Positions 26,585 to 34,963 of a stretch of DNA of 64,000 nt are shown here, piece by piece. The first letter of the stretch is position 1; each line of letters opens with the position of its first letter. The notes beneath the pieces are model-generated. The model had not been told where the DNA came from. It saw nothing but the letters and a program-made list of their open reading frames with translations, and ran no database searches. The DNA is from Streptomyces chumphonensis (GTDB taxonomy: Bacteria > Actinomycetota > Actinomycetes > Streptomycetales > Streptomycetaceae). The position numbers and the translations under genes are program-made. Location: the NCBI RefSeq assembly GCF_014779715.1, contig NZ_JACXYU010000001.1, positions 496,001 to 560,000 of the forward strand, read 5' to 3'.

Positions 26585-28744
26585 TCAGGAGCCGGAGAGG
26601 ACGACGAGCCGCCGCGTGGCCCGCGTCATGGCGACGTAGCGGTCGACCGCCCCCGCCACACCCGCCCCGAACGCCTCCGGTTCCACGAGGACCACCAGGT
26701 CGAACTCCAACCCCTTCGCCAGCTCCGGCGTCAGCGACCGCACCCGGGGCGTCGCCCGGAACGTCGGGTCGCCGATGACGCACGCGGTCCCCTCGACGTG
26801 CTCGGCGAGCCAGTCCGCCAGCAGCGGCCCCAACTCCGCCACGTCCCCGTAGACCACCGGCACCCCGCTTCCCCGCACGGACGTGGGCACGTTGGCGTCC
26901 GGCGACACCGCCCGGATCACGGGCTCGGCCTCGGCCATGACCTCCTTGGGCGTCCGGTAGTTGACGCTCAGCGACGCCACCTCGATCCGGTCGAACCCGA
27001 GCCGCCCCAACCGCTCCCGCCACGACTCCGGGAAGCCCCGCCGCGCCTGCGCCCGGTCCCCCACGACGGTGAAGCTGCGCGACGGACACCGCAGGAGCAG
27101 CATCCGCCACTCCGCGTCCGTCAGCTCCTGCGCCTCGTCCACGACGACGTGCGCGAACGGCCCGGCGAGCAGGTCCGGTTCGACGCCGGGCGCTTCGCCG
27201 CCGTCGGCCAGCGCGGCGCGCAGGTCCGCGCCGTGCAGCATCGTCACGACGCCCTCGCCGTCGTCGTCGCTCGCCAGCAGCGTGTCGACGACGGCGGACA
27301 TCCGCGCGCGTTCGGCGGCCCGGGCCGCCGCCTGCCGCCGGTCGCGCCGCGACGCCTCCGGGTCGCCCAGCCGCTGCCGGGCGGCGTCCAGGAACGGCAG
27401 GTCGGAGACGGTCCACGCCTGCGCGTCGGCCCGCCGCAACGCCCGGACCTCCGCCGGGTCGAGCCAGGGCGCGCACCGGCGCAGGTAGGCGGGCACCGAC
27501 CACAGGTCCCCGACGAGGTCGGCCGCCTCGATCAGCGGCCACGCACGGTGGAGGGCCGTCAGCAACTCCCGGCCGCGCCGCAGCGAACGGCGCAGCACCT
27601 CGGCCGGGACGTCGTCCGGAACGCCGTCGGCCCGCTCCTCCACCACGACCGCGAGCAGCTCGTCCAGGATCGGCCCGTGCGCCTCGTTGTGCGGCGTCCC
27701 CGGCTCCACCGCCGCGAAGGCCCGCGCCCACTCCCCGGGCCCCAGCCGCACGTCACCCAGCTCCGTCGCCACCGTCGTCACCTCGGCGGGCGGCTCCTCG
27801 TAGAAGCCGACGGCGGCCTCGACCGCCCCGACCAGGCGGGCCGAGGACTTCAGCCGCGCCACCTCCGGATCGGCCTCGGCGACCGCCGTGGCGCCCTCGG
27901 GGACCAGGTGCCGCAGCGTGCACGTCCGCACCCCCTCCTCCCCGAGGCTCGGCAGCACGTCGGCCACGTACCCCAGATACGGCTCGTGCGGGCCGACGAA
28001 CAGCACTCCGCCCCTGCGGTGGCCCAGACGCGGGTCGGAGTGCAGCAGGTAGGCGGCGCGGTGCAGGGCGACGACCGTCTTGCCCGTGCCCGGGCCCCCG
28101 TCGACGACGAGCGCGCCCCGGGAACCGGCCCGGATGACGGCGTCCTGATCCGCCTGGATCGTGCCCAGCACGTCCCGCATCCGCGCCGAGCGGTGCGCGC
28201 CCAGGCTCGCGACGAACGCCGACTGGTCGTCCAGCGCGGCGTGCCCGGCCAGCCCCTCCGAGGTGAACACCTCGTCCCAGTAGTCGCTGACCCGTCCCCC
28301 CGTCCAGCGGTAGCGGCGGCGGGCGGCCAGCCCCATCGGGTCGGCGTGGGTGGCTCCGAAGAAGGGCTCGGCGGCCGGTGAACGCCAGTCGAGCAGCAAC
28401 CGGCGTCCCGCGCCGTCGGTGAGCCCGACCCGTCCGACGTACACCGGCTCACCGCCGTCGGCGCCCACCATGCGTCCGAGGCACAGGTCCCGGCCGAAAC
28501 GGCGCAGCGCACCCAGCCGACCGGTCAGCCGGTGCACCTCCGCGTCCCGGTCCATCGCCTGCCGCCCGGCCCCGCCCGGCGCCCGGCGCGCGACGTCCAG
28601 CCGGGCGGACACCTCGGCGACCGACTCCGACAGGCACGCCGCCAGGGCCGCGAAGTGCCGCTCGTCGTCGGCGATCAGTTCCGGGGCGGCCTTGGCCGCG
28701 CGGTGATCCGGCAGGTCGAAGGCACTGCTGGTCAAGGTGTTCAC
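26585..28744 (-). CDS. helR: HelR, RNA polymerase-recycling helicase-like ATPase linked to rifamycin resistance
   Basis: A 719-residue UvrD/Rep-type superfamily 1 ATPase. Walker A is GGPGTGKTVVALH, Walker B is VVVDEAQELT, and the C-terminal helicase motifs include SVNYRTPKEVM and YVAMTRATRRLVVL. HelR removes stalled or rifamycin-bound RNA polymerase from DNA and supports rifamycin tolerance in Streptomyces. The GTG start (MNTLTSSAFDLPD) has GCGGAG upstream; about 150 further in-frame codons run through the promoter region and were rejected. An exact rifamycin-associated element lies about 146 bases upstream, which strongly supports the identification. Confidence 0.9.
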   Translation of the reverse strand: MNTLTSSAFDLPDHRAAKAAPELIADDERHFAALAACLSESVAEVSARLDVARRAPGGAGRQAMDRDAEVHRLTGRLGALRRFGRDLCLGRMVGADGGEPVYVGRVGLTDGAGRRLLLDWRSPAAEPFFGATHADPMGLAARRRYRWTGGRVSDYWDEVFTSEGLAGHAALDDQSAFVASLGAHRSARMRDVLGTIQADQDAVIRAGSRGALVVDGGPGTGKTVVALHRAAYLLHSDPRLGHRRGGVLFVGPHEPYLGYVADVLPSLGEEGVRTCTLRHLVPEGATAVAEADPEVARLKSSARLVGAVEAAVGFYEEPPAEVTTVATELGDVRLGPGEWARAFAAVEPGTPHNEAHGPILDELLAVVVEERADGVPDDVPAEVLRRSLRRGRELLTALHRAWPLIEAADLVGDLWSVPAYLRRCAPWLDPAEVRALRRADAQAWTVSDLPFLDAARQRLGDPEASRRDRRQAAARAAERARMSAVVDTLLASDDDGEGVVTMLHGADLRAALADGGEAPGVEPDLLAGPFAHVVVDEAQELTDAEWRMLLLRCPSRSFTVVGDRAQARRGFPESWRERLGRLGFDRIEVASLSVNYRTPKEVMAEAEPVIRAVSPDANVPTSVRGSGVPVVYGDVAELGPLLADWLAEHVEGTACVIGDPTFRATPRVRSLTPELAKGLEFDLVVLVEPEAFGAGVAGAVDRYVAMTRATRRLVVLSGS

Positions 28745-28889
28745 GTCATCAGCTCCGCTCGGGGTGTGCGCCCGCGCCGGTCGCGCGCGGCCGGGCCCGG
28801 AGGACCGGCGTGGTGCGCCCGGCGCCCCCGCGCCCCCGTGGGCCGCACCACGCCGTCCGGTCCAGGCCGAGGATTCTGCGCCACCGACG

Positions 28890-28908
28890 GGGCCTTGCCG
28901 CAAGCCCC
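28890..28908 (-). promoter_or_regulatory. Rifamycin-associated element (RAE) upstream of helR
   Basis: Read on the helR strand the sequence is GGGGCTTGCGGCAAGGCCC, identical to the 19-bp rifamycin-associated element known from rifamycin-inducible resistance genes of actinomycetes. It sits about 146 bases before the helR start, in the 364-base gap between helR and terD. I see nothing else recognisable in that gap. Confidence 0.9.
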
Positions 28909-29108
28909 CCGGTGCGCTATACGTTGAGAGTGGCAAGGAGCGTGCGACCTCCTTGCCTTTCGTCTTTCTCCCCGCACTCCAGTCGCCACCCCAGCCACCA
29001 CCCCGGTCACCGCCCGGTCCCCACTTCGCGTCACCGCGACGTGACACCATGGCCAATACGCCTGTGTCCTGGTGCAGTTGACCCTGGACCGTACGAGAGG
29101 GGAATCCG

Positions 29109-29639
29109 GTGAGCAATCCCAACAAGGGGCTGGGCAAGGTCGAGGTGGCGCTCAAGTGGGATCCGAGCGCCGCCGACGCCCCCGACCACGACCTCGACAT
29201 CATCGCCGCCGTCTACGGCACGGACGACCTCCACGGGACGCCCGCCTACCTGGCGCACTTCGACAGCCGCTCCCCCGACGGCACCATCACCCTCGGCAGG
29301 GACAGCCGCAACGGCCGCGGCTTCGGCGTCGACGAGTCGATGACCCTGGAGCTGGACCGCCTCTCCTCCCGGTACGGACGCGTGGTCGTCGGCGTCGCCA
29401 TCCAGCAGGGCGGCGGCCGGGTGACGTTCGCCGACATCGCCCGCCCCCGGTGCACCGTCAGCGAGGGCTACACCGAACTGCAGAACCACGACTTCACCGA
29501 CGTCCCCGACGCGACCGCCGCGACGCTGGTGGAGTTCGTCCGCGACTCCGGCGGCCCCTGGACGCGGCGCGAGGCCGTGCGCGGCTTCGACACCGACCCC
29601 CAGTCCTTCACCCGACTCATGGGCACCCAACCCACCTGA
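29109..29639 (+). CDS. TerD-family calcium-binding stress protein
   Basis: A 176-residue TerD domain protein. The signature is visible as VEVALKWDPS at the start, DHDLDIIAAVYGTDD (the acidic calcium-binding loop), and LDRLSSRYGRVVVGVAIQQGG followed by VTFADIARPRCTV. Acidic residues around DESMTLELD complete the second calcium site. TerD proteins act in tellurite, phage and general stress phenotypes, often in multiple paralogues in Streptomyces; this one stands alone. The GTG start has GAGAGGGGAATCC upstream. A strong hairpin follows the stop. Confidence 0.9.
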   Translation: MSNPNKGLGKVEVALKWDPSAADAPDHDLDIIAAVYGTDDLHGTPAYLAHFDSRSPDGTITLGRDSRNGRGFGVDESMTLELDRLSSRYGRVVVGVAIQQGGGRVTFADIARPRCTVSEGYTELQNHDFTDVPDATAATLVEFVRDSGGPWTRREAVRGFDTDPQSFTRLMGTQPT

Positions 29640-29700
29640 CGGCAACGGGGAGGGCACCCTCTCTCTCGCCCACCGTCAGCCCGGATGCTGCCGGAAGCGG

Positions 29701-29742
29701 CCGTCGGCCGTGCCTTCCGACAAGGAACGACACGGCCGACGG
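29701..29742 (+). terminator. Hairpin terminator downstream of terD
   Basis: CCGTCGGCCGTG and CACGGCCGACGG form a perfect 12-bp stem around an 18-base loop, about 60 bases after the terD stop. No T-run follows, as is common in Streptomyces. Confidence 0.75.
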
Positions 29743-29992
29743 ACGGGAGCGGACCACTCAGGCCACACGACGGCGAACCGACATCAGCGGCACGTCGTCC
29801 GTCTCCGCCGCACCACAACCTTCCGCCGCAGTAACGAACGTGAGGCGGGAGGCGCACCGTCAACACCTCCGATCCCGATCAGGGTGCTTCGGCTCCGCTC
29901 GTAGCGGCACGCCGCCGCTGAACGCTGAGTGGTGCTGCCCGGTGATGTGTTGCCGTCCGGCGAGCACCACCGAGCCTCGGGTGCGAGGCCGT

Positions 29993-30240
29993 CAGGCGAA
30001 CAGCGGTGTCGGCCGCTCGCTGTCGTGGATCAGGTCGATGCTCCCGAAGCGGGCCTCGTCGTGGTCCGGGCCGAGGGCGGCGACCGCCTTGCGGACACCT
30101 TCCTCGGGAAAGGGCCTGACCGATGGACGTGCCCGACCGGGCAGGTTGCCTCAGGGAGGAGAGACGGCCCGGTCGGCTACGCGGCGGAAGCGAGATCGCT
30201 CGTAGAATTCCGCCGGTGGGCCGTGCCGCAGCCGGCACAC
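29993..30240 (-). pseudogene. Decayed reading frame remnants, first part GNAT-like
   Basis: On the minus strand one frame first reads PAEFYERSRFRRVADRAV, which resembles the end of a GNAT acetyltransferase (FYERxGFxxV), then a TGA. It continues in the same frame as GVRKAVAALGPDHDEARFGS with a natural-looking stop. The open region starts abruptly at the promoter side of the cupin gene and has no start codon or ribosome site. It is best read as leftover C-terminal pieces of one or two genes. The remainder of 29743-30295 shows no recognisable gene. Confidence 0.4.
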
Positions 30241-30295
30241 GTCAAGCACGCTCCACTCACGGGAACCGGGCCCAGAACACGGACGGAGCACTCTC

Positions 30296-31144
30296 ATGGC
30301 ACACGCGCACGTGGTCGAAGCGCTCAGCGCGGAGGATTTTCTGCGGAACCACCTGGAGCCCGGCCGGCCGGTCGTGGTGAGGAGAGCTCTGAACGACTGG
30401 AGGGTTCCCCCTCCCTGGGACCTACAGGATCTCAAGGAGCGCTTCCGCGACGCCGAGGTCTCACTTTTCGACACGCTCTTCACCCTCGAGGAAGTGGCCA
30501 CCTTCGGCGACTACGTCGACGAGCACACCGGTCAGGGGGACGCCGGGATACCGCCCTATCTGCGCTGGTTCACCCAGCAGAGCCATGATCAGATGATCGT
30601 CGCCGATGACGCGTTCGCGGAACTCGCGGACGACTGGTCGATGCCGTCCTGGCTGCCCGAGGGGGACTATCTGCTCCCGCCGGCCGCCGGGCCCGTGAAC
30701 GCCTCCCGTGACCGCTTCCCAGCGCGGGGCATGTTCGTCTGCGGCCAGGGCGGGCGGACGCGCCTGCACGTCGACCCCTGGGCCAGCGACGCGTGCCTGT
30801 GTCAGGTGACCGGCAGGAAGCGCTTCATCATGTACGGCCCGGAGACCGGCGAGTTCCTGACGGACTCGGAGGGCGGCACCGTGGATCTCGACCACCCCGA
30901 CGAGAGCAGGTTCCCCCGCTGGAAACAGGCGGTGCCCACGCTCGACGAGGTCCTCTCGCCGGGAGACGCCGTCTTCATCCCCCAGGGCTGGTATCACACG
31001 GCCATCGCGCTCGATGACAGCGTCTCCCTCACCTGGAACTTCACCCATCGGGTGCACGAGGAGCGGTTCGAGACCTTTCTCCGGTCCGGCGGCGGTGAGG
31101 ACCCCGTCATCCGCTTTTTCCTTGAGGACGTTGACCAGGGGTAG
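30296..31144 (+). CDS. JmjC-type cupin (Fe/2-oxoglutarate hydroxylase-like)
   Basis: A 282-residue cupin-like protein of the JmjC/FIH hydroxylase group. VVVRRALNDW near residue 30 is the typical PVVIRG-like opening. GRTRLHVDPWASDACLCQVTG gives the HxD iron ligands and GWYHTAIALDDSVSLTWNF the distal histidine, with the double-stranded beta-helix. Family members hydroxylate protein side chains or modify small molecules with 2-oxoglutarate. The ATG is preceded by GGACGGAG. It is flanked by broken genes in an accessory stretch and its substrate cannot be guessed. Confidence 0.8.
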   Translation: MAHAHVVEALSAEDFLRNHLEPGRPVVVRRALNDWRVPPPWDLQDLKERFRDAEVSLFDTLFTLEEVATFGDYVDEHTGQGDAGIPPYLRWFTQQSHDQMIVADDAFAELADDWSMPSWLPEGDYLLPPAAGPVNASRDRFPARGMFVCGQGGRTRLHVDPWASDACLCQVTGRKRFIMYGPETGEFLTDSEGGTVDLDHPDESRFPRWKQAVPTLDEVLSPGDAVFIPQGWYHTAIALDDSVSLTWNFTHRVHEERFETFLRSGGGEDPVIRFFLEDVDQG

Positions 31145-31147
31145 GGG

Positions 31148-31781
31148 TGCGAAGCCGACCCCCACGGCCACGCTGCCTGGATGATGCGTGCGCTCGCACA
31201 CCAGTCGCTGAGCCTCAAGCAGTCCCACCACTGCGTCGACCTCGTCGAAGGCGCTCTACACACAGGTCTCGGCCACGTCGACGGCCAGACCGAGGCCCTC
31301 CTCCACATCACCCACGCCCGCGCCTACGCCGCCGTGGACGAGAACCCGTCGGCCGCAGAAGCCCTCCTCGCTGCCGAAGACGCCCCCTACGAGACGACGG
31401 CACCCAGCCCAGCTACTCACGCGTCGGCGGCCCCACTGCCGGCACCGTGGCCAGCCGCACCGCCCGCACGCTGACGGACCTCGCGGACCACATCGGCACC
31501 GAACGGCAGCACCGGGACGCCCTCACCCGCTGGGAGCCCCGAGAAGTACAGGCGTCCACGCCTTCACCCACGCCGCCCTCGGGGACAGCCTCGCCGCCCA
31601 GGCCCGTGCCGACGAAGCCGTCGCCGCCTGGACCCAGGCCCTGGTCCTCATGGAGGGCATGACCTCCGACCGGACCCGGAAGGCGATCACCTCGATCCGC
31701 TCCACCCTTGCGATCTACCAGCACGGCCGCGTTCCCGGCGCCGCCGATCTCGCCCGTCGCGCCCGCGAGGCCCTCGCCTAA
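31148..31781 (+). pseudogene. Remnant of a TPR-type transcriptional regulator, frameshifted
   Basis: Three consecutive reading frames make up one Streptomyces TPR regulator-like sequence. The first reads AAWMMRALAHQSLSLKQ and on to SAAEALLAAEDA (to about 31390). The second reads DGTQPSYSRVGGPTAGTVA and on to DALTRWEPREVQA (to about 31550). The third reads HAALGDSLAAQARADEAVAA and on to AADLARRAREALA before a TAA. Two frameshifts and a missing N-terminal helix-turn-helix show it is dead. The intact protein would be a cytoplasmic regulator of the XRE/TPR kind. It begins immediately after the cupin stop codon, marking a deletion or insertion boundary. Confidence 0.7.
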
Positions 31782-31815
31782 CATGCCCAACAACCCGCCC
31801 GACGAAGGGAACAAC

Positions 31816-32313
31816 GTGACCCAGCAGACCGACGACCAGCCGAAGGCCCTCGGGCCGGCGCTCGAATCGATGACCCTGCTGGTCGCCGCCGTCATCGTCC
31901 ACGACAAGGCCACCAACCGCATCGTCCTCCTCCAGCGCAGTGAAAACGCCAAGTTCGCCCAAGGCATGTGGGACCTCCCCGTCGGCAAGAGCGAACCGGG
32001 CGAGCCCATCACCGAAACGGCAGTCCGCGAACTCCACGAGGAGGCGGGCCTCACCGTGAAGCCCGAGTCCCTCAAGGTCGCCCACATCATCCACCGCGCC
32101 TGGGGCGTCGAAGCCCCCAACGGCTTCCTCACGGTCGTCTTCGCCGCCCACGAATGGTCCGGCGAACCCGAGAACCGCGAACCCCGCAAGCACGCCCAAG
32201 TCCGCTGGGTCGACGCCGACGCCATTCCCGAAGCCTTCGTCGACACCACCGCCAGCGCCCTCCACCGATATCTCACCGGAGGTCCGGACGTCTCCCTCGA
32301 CGGCTGGCGATAG
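31816..32313 (+). CDS. Nudix hydrolase
   Basis: A 165-residue Nudix protein. The Nudix box GKSEPGEPITETAVRELHEEAGL matches GX5EX7REUXEEXGU completely, with the metal-binding REL-EE glutamates. LLVAAVIVHDKATNRIVLLQRS is the entry strand pair. GTG was chosen because GAAGGGA lies five bases upstream; an ATG 33 bases earlier, two bases after the regulator remnant, is the alternative. It hydrolyses a nucleoside diphosphate-linked compound. Substrate unknown. Confidence 0.85.
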   Translation: MTQQTDDQPKALGPALESMTLLVAAVIVHDKATNRIVLLQRSENAKFAQGMWDLPVGKSEPGEPITETAVRELHEEAGLTVKPESLKVAHIIHRAWGVEAPNGFLTVVFAAHEWSGEPENREPRKHAQVRWVDADAIPEAFVDTTASALHRYLTGGPDVSLDGWR

Positions 32314-33068
32314 AGGCGCCAGCTGCGGCCCCACCGGTTGCTCGGGCAGACCCTTCACCACTCGAAATCGGCAACCGAGATCGACCGCATGATGACCGAA
32401 CCAGTCGCCAGGGGCATCCCCACCCCGTGGCCGACACCACCGCCCCCATGCGAGAGCCCAAGGGGCATTGCGAGCAATTCGCCCAATGTCGCATCTCATT
32501 CATCATGTCGTAGTCGTTGCGTTTCCCTGGGGGACTGCCCTTGAATGTGGATGGCCAGGGGCTGGATGAGCAGCTTCGCCCCGCCCATCCTCGGCAGCGA
32601 CGACCAGTCATGGGATCGGCCGCACCGATGGGTTGCGACGGTGAGCCGCTCCCGAGTCAGCTTGCGAACAAGGACTGGTGGGGGCTCGCGCAGCTCGGAA
32701 GGCGTTTGCCATGTAACGGCGGCGGCCCCCTGCTCGCGCTTCCCCCGCAGGCGACGACGCCAGGCTCGCAACTCCGCATATCAGGGCGGCACTCCGACCG
32801 GACAAAGGGCGACGGTCGCGATGGAACATGCCGCAAAGATCGTCCAGGCGCTCCAACCCCTTCCCGAGGCCACGAGCGGTTAACGACAACGCCCATGCGG
32901 CGGGACAGTCAGTCCCAGCCAGTGATCACATCGGAGACCCCCAAGTGTCCGCACACAGTCCGCAGGACACCCGATCAGGACCATCGGCCCCATCGCCAGC
33001 CATCAGAAAAAGGCCGGTTCAGCGCCCCCGGAGGGAAAATTCCCGCGGGTCACCGACCTGGCCGACCA
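32314..33068. other. Gap without recognisable genes
   Basis: About 750 bases with no supported gene. Short open frames exist on both strands, but none has a ribosome site, Streptomyces-like third-position GC bias or a recognisable domain. Local composition is less GC-rich than the flanks, for example around 32490-32520. The stretch probably represents degraded transferred DNA. It ends at the CTAG of an IS-like inverted repeat. Confidence 0.5.
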
Positions 33069-33084
33069 CTAGGGGGTGTCTGAC
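33069..33084 (+). repeat. IS5-type terminal repeat copy, outer left
   Basis: CTAGGGGGTGTCTGAC matches the complement of the right end of the transposase element, CTAGGGCCTGTCTGAC, at 14 of 16 positions, and carries the CTAG typical of IS427-group targets. It lies on the far side of the methyltransferase gene from the transposase. Confidence 0.6.
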
Positions 33085-33163
33085 AATTCCGGTCTGATCA
33101 GCGAGATTCGGCTGAGCTGGCAATCCGGAGGTACGCCGATCGGCTGGGGGGACTGGGCAGTGG

Positions 33164-33793
33164 CTACGAACGGCGGGCCAGTAGATGGGCGTCGAGGAAG
33201 CCCCGATCAGAGGCTGGATCGTGGAGCAGCCGGGCGAAGGGATCGAGCCCAGCATCGCCCAGCAGTTCGGCGAGGCGATCCACCGGCCAGCTGTAGGCGG
33301 GCGCCACCTTGTGGTCGAACCGGACCGGTTCTTGTCCGTCAGTCCCGAAGAAGGAGACCAGGATCAGACCGTCCCGTGCCAGGACGCGTACCTGTTCGGC
33401 GAGCAGCTCCGGTAGTTCTCCCGGAGGGGTGTGAATCATTGAGTAGTGGGCCAGTACGCCGCCGAGCGCGGCGTCCTCGATCGGCAGGGACTCCATCCGC
33501 GCCTCTTGGAAGCGGAGCGCCGGATGGGCCTGCCGGGCGTGGTCGACCATGCCGGGGGCAAGGTCGAGTCCGAAGGCGTCCAGGCCGAGTTCGTGGAGCA
33601 TGGCTGTCAGATGTCCGGGCCCGCACCCGACGTCCGCTGTCCGCAGCTTGCCCGTCGCGCGCACCAGTTCGGCGAAGGTGCCGATCATGGCCCGGGAGAA
33701 AGGCTGTGTCTCCAGCCGGTTCGCGAACAGCGATGCGTACAGCTCGACGACACCGTCGTAGGCCGTCCTGGTCTCGTCCTGATGATTCGCCAC
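33164..33793 (-). CDS. SAM-dependent methyltransferase next to an IS element
   Basis: A 209-residue class I methyltransferase. The fold opens with ETRTAYDGVVELYASLF; motif I is TADVGCGPGHLTAML, followed by GLDLAPGMVDHARQ, and ALGGVLAHYSMIHTPP is the motif II region, all typical of Streptomyces small-molecule methyltransferases. The GTG start gives a complete domain; the frame remains open further upstream but into the IS element. Its start is only 11 bases from the inner IS end, so its native promoter is probably lost or replaced. The substrate is unknown. Confidence 0.75.
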   Translation of the reverse strand: MANHQDETRTAYDGVVELYASLFANRLETQPFSRAMIGTFAELVRATGKLRTADVGCGPGHLTAMLHELGLDAFGLDLAPGMVDHARQAHPALRFQEARMESLPIEDAALGGVLAHYSMIHTPPGELPELLAEQVRVLARDGLILVSFFGTDGQEPVRFDHKVAPAYSWPVDRLAELLGDAGLDPFARLLHDPASDRGFLDAHLLARRS

Positions 33794-33803
33794 GGGCAGG
33801 ACC

Positions 33804-34721
33804 CTATAGCCGGTCTGATAATTGATCTTGTGGCAGGTCGAGGTGAGTTGACGGATGCGGCATGGAGGCGGATAGAGCCCCTTCTGCCTCAGGTGGACGG
33901 ACGGGGCCGTCCGTGGCGTGATCACCGGCAGGTGGTCAACGGGGTGCTGTGGCGGCTGCGGACCGGCGCTCCGTGGCGGGATCTTCCCGACCGGGTCGGG
34001 CCGTGGCAGACCGCCTACGAGCGGTTCGCCCGCTGGGAGGCGGACGGCACCTGGGCACGGTTGCTGAAGCACGTTCAGGTCCGCGATGACGCGGTGGTCC
34101 GGGTGGAATGGACCGTCTCCGTCGACTCCACCAGCACGCAGTCGGCGCCCGCAAAAGGGGGATGCGAACGGCGACGAACTGGAAGATCCGGGGCGCTCGC
34201 AGGCGCGCCAGGCCCTCGGACGCTCCCGAGGCGGACTGACCACCAAAGTCCATCTCGCCGTCGATGGCCGGGGCCTGCCCCTGTCGATTGTGCTCACGCC
34301 CGGCAACGTCAACGACGCGACGGCGTTCGGCCAGGTCCTCGACGGCATCCGCACCCCGCGCCTCGGCACGGGCCGCCCGCGCACGACACCGGACCGCGTG
34401 CTGGGTGACAAGGCGTATTCCAGCAGGGCCATCCGCCATCTGCTGAGGCGCCGGGGCATCGCTGCCACGATCCCCGAGCGCCGCGACCAGGCGGCGAACC
34501 GGCACCGACGCGGAGCCCTCGGCGGCCGACCGCCGGCCTTCGACAAGGTCACCTACCGCGACCGCAACGTCGTCGAACGATGCTTCGCCCGCCTCAAGCA
34601 GTTCCGCGCGATCGCGACCCGGTTCGACAAGCTCGGCGACCGCTACCGTGCCGGAGTTGTCCTGGCTTCCTTGATCCGCTGGCTCCGCGAGTCCACGGAT
34701 CATTCGTCAGACAGGCCCTAG
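33804..34721 (+). mobile_element. IS5-family (IS427-like) insertion sequence, probably inactive
   Basis: About 918 bp, the usual size of this group. The right end is GTCAGACAGGCCCTAG. The inner left end CTATAGCCGGTCTGAT matches its complement only partly (about 18 of 25 positions over the longer alignment). CTAG at the right end fits YTAR target preference. It carries a single transposase in two overlapping frames. A second, better-matching left end lies at 33069, so the true outer boundary is uncertain. Confidence 0.65.
33830..34721 (+). pseudogene. IS5-family transposase with a disabling deletion
   Basis: The N-terminal frame reads RGELTDAAWRRIEPLLPQVD, RTGAPWRDLPDRVGPWQTAY and VSVDSTST, with the first DDE aspartate in VDST. 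The C-terminal frame reads GRSRGGLTTKVHLAVDGRG, TPGNVNDATAF, VLGDKAYSS (second Asp) and RDRNVVERCFARLKQF (Glu). AAAAGGGGG at 34153-34161 is the typical site of programmed -1 slippage for this group. However, the sequence just upstream (CACCAGCACGCAGTCGGCGC) encodes the expected HQHAVGARKRG only in the third frame. About 3n+1 bases after VDST seem to be lost, so normal slippage no longer joins the two halves. Confidence 0.75.
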
Positions 34722-34767
34722 GAGACGAAAGAAGGATGCCGCCGCGCGAGAAGCCTGGATGAGCTGG

Positions 34768-34802
34768 CGAGGGCCGCTACCCCACCATGAGGTAGCGGCC
34801 CT
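34768..34802. terminator. Hairpin between IS element and glnA
   Basis: GAGGGCCGCTAC and GTAGCGGCCCTC form a perfect 12-bp stem with an 11-base loop. It lies 160 bases beyond the glnA stop and just outside the IS right end, so it may terminate either transcript. No T-run follows. Confidence 0.6.
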
Positions 34803-34963
34803 CACTGATGCTTCTGACATCAGATCAGAACACTGGCCGGGCGTGCGCACTCCGTGCACAAGAGGGTGGAAATCAAGCGGTGACGGTGAGAACTACCGAG
34901 GAGAGTTTCCACAGGTCACAGGCCGTTCCCAGGGCTTTCGCCCAAGTCACCCGGCGGGGCTCT

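Noticed and set aside
28745-29203. N-terminal extension of HelR
   Set aside because: It would run through the rifamycin-associated element and the terD start; the GTG with GCGGAG upstream starts a normal HelR.
32517-33083. 188-codon frame in the gap before the IS element
   Set aside because: No ribosome site, no domain, and composition unlike neighbouring genes.
34741-34830. tRNA or attachment-site remnant next to glnA
   Set aside because: The only structure found is a 12-bp terminator hairpin; no cloverleaf or direct repeat flanking the accessory stretch was seen.
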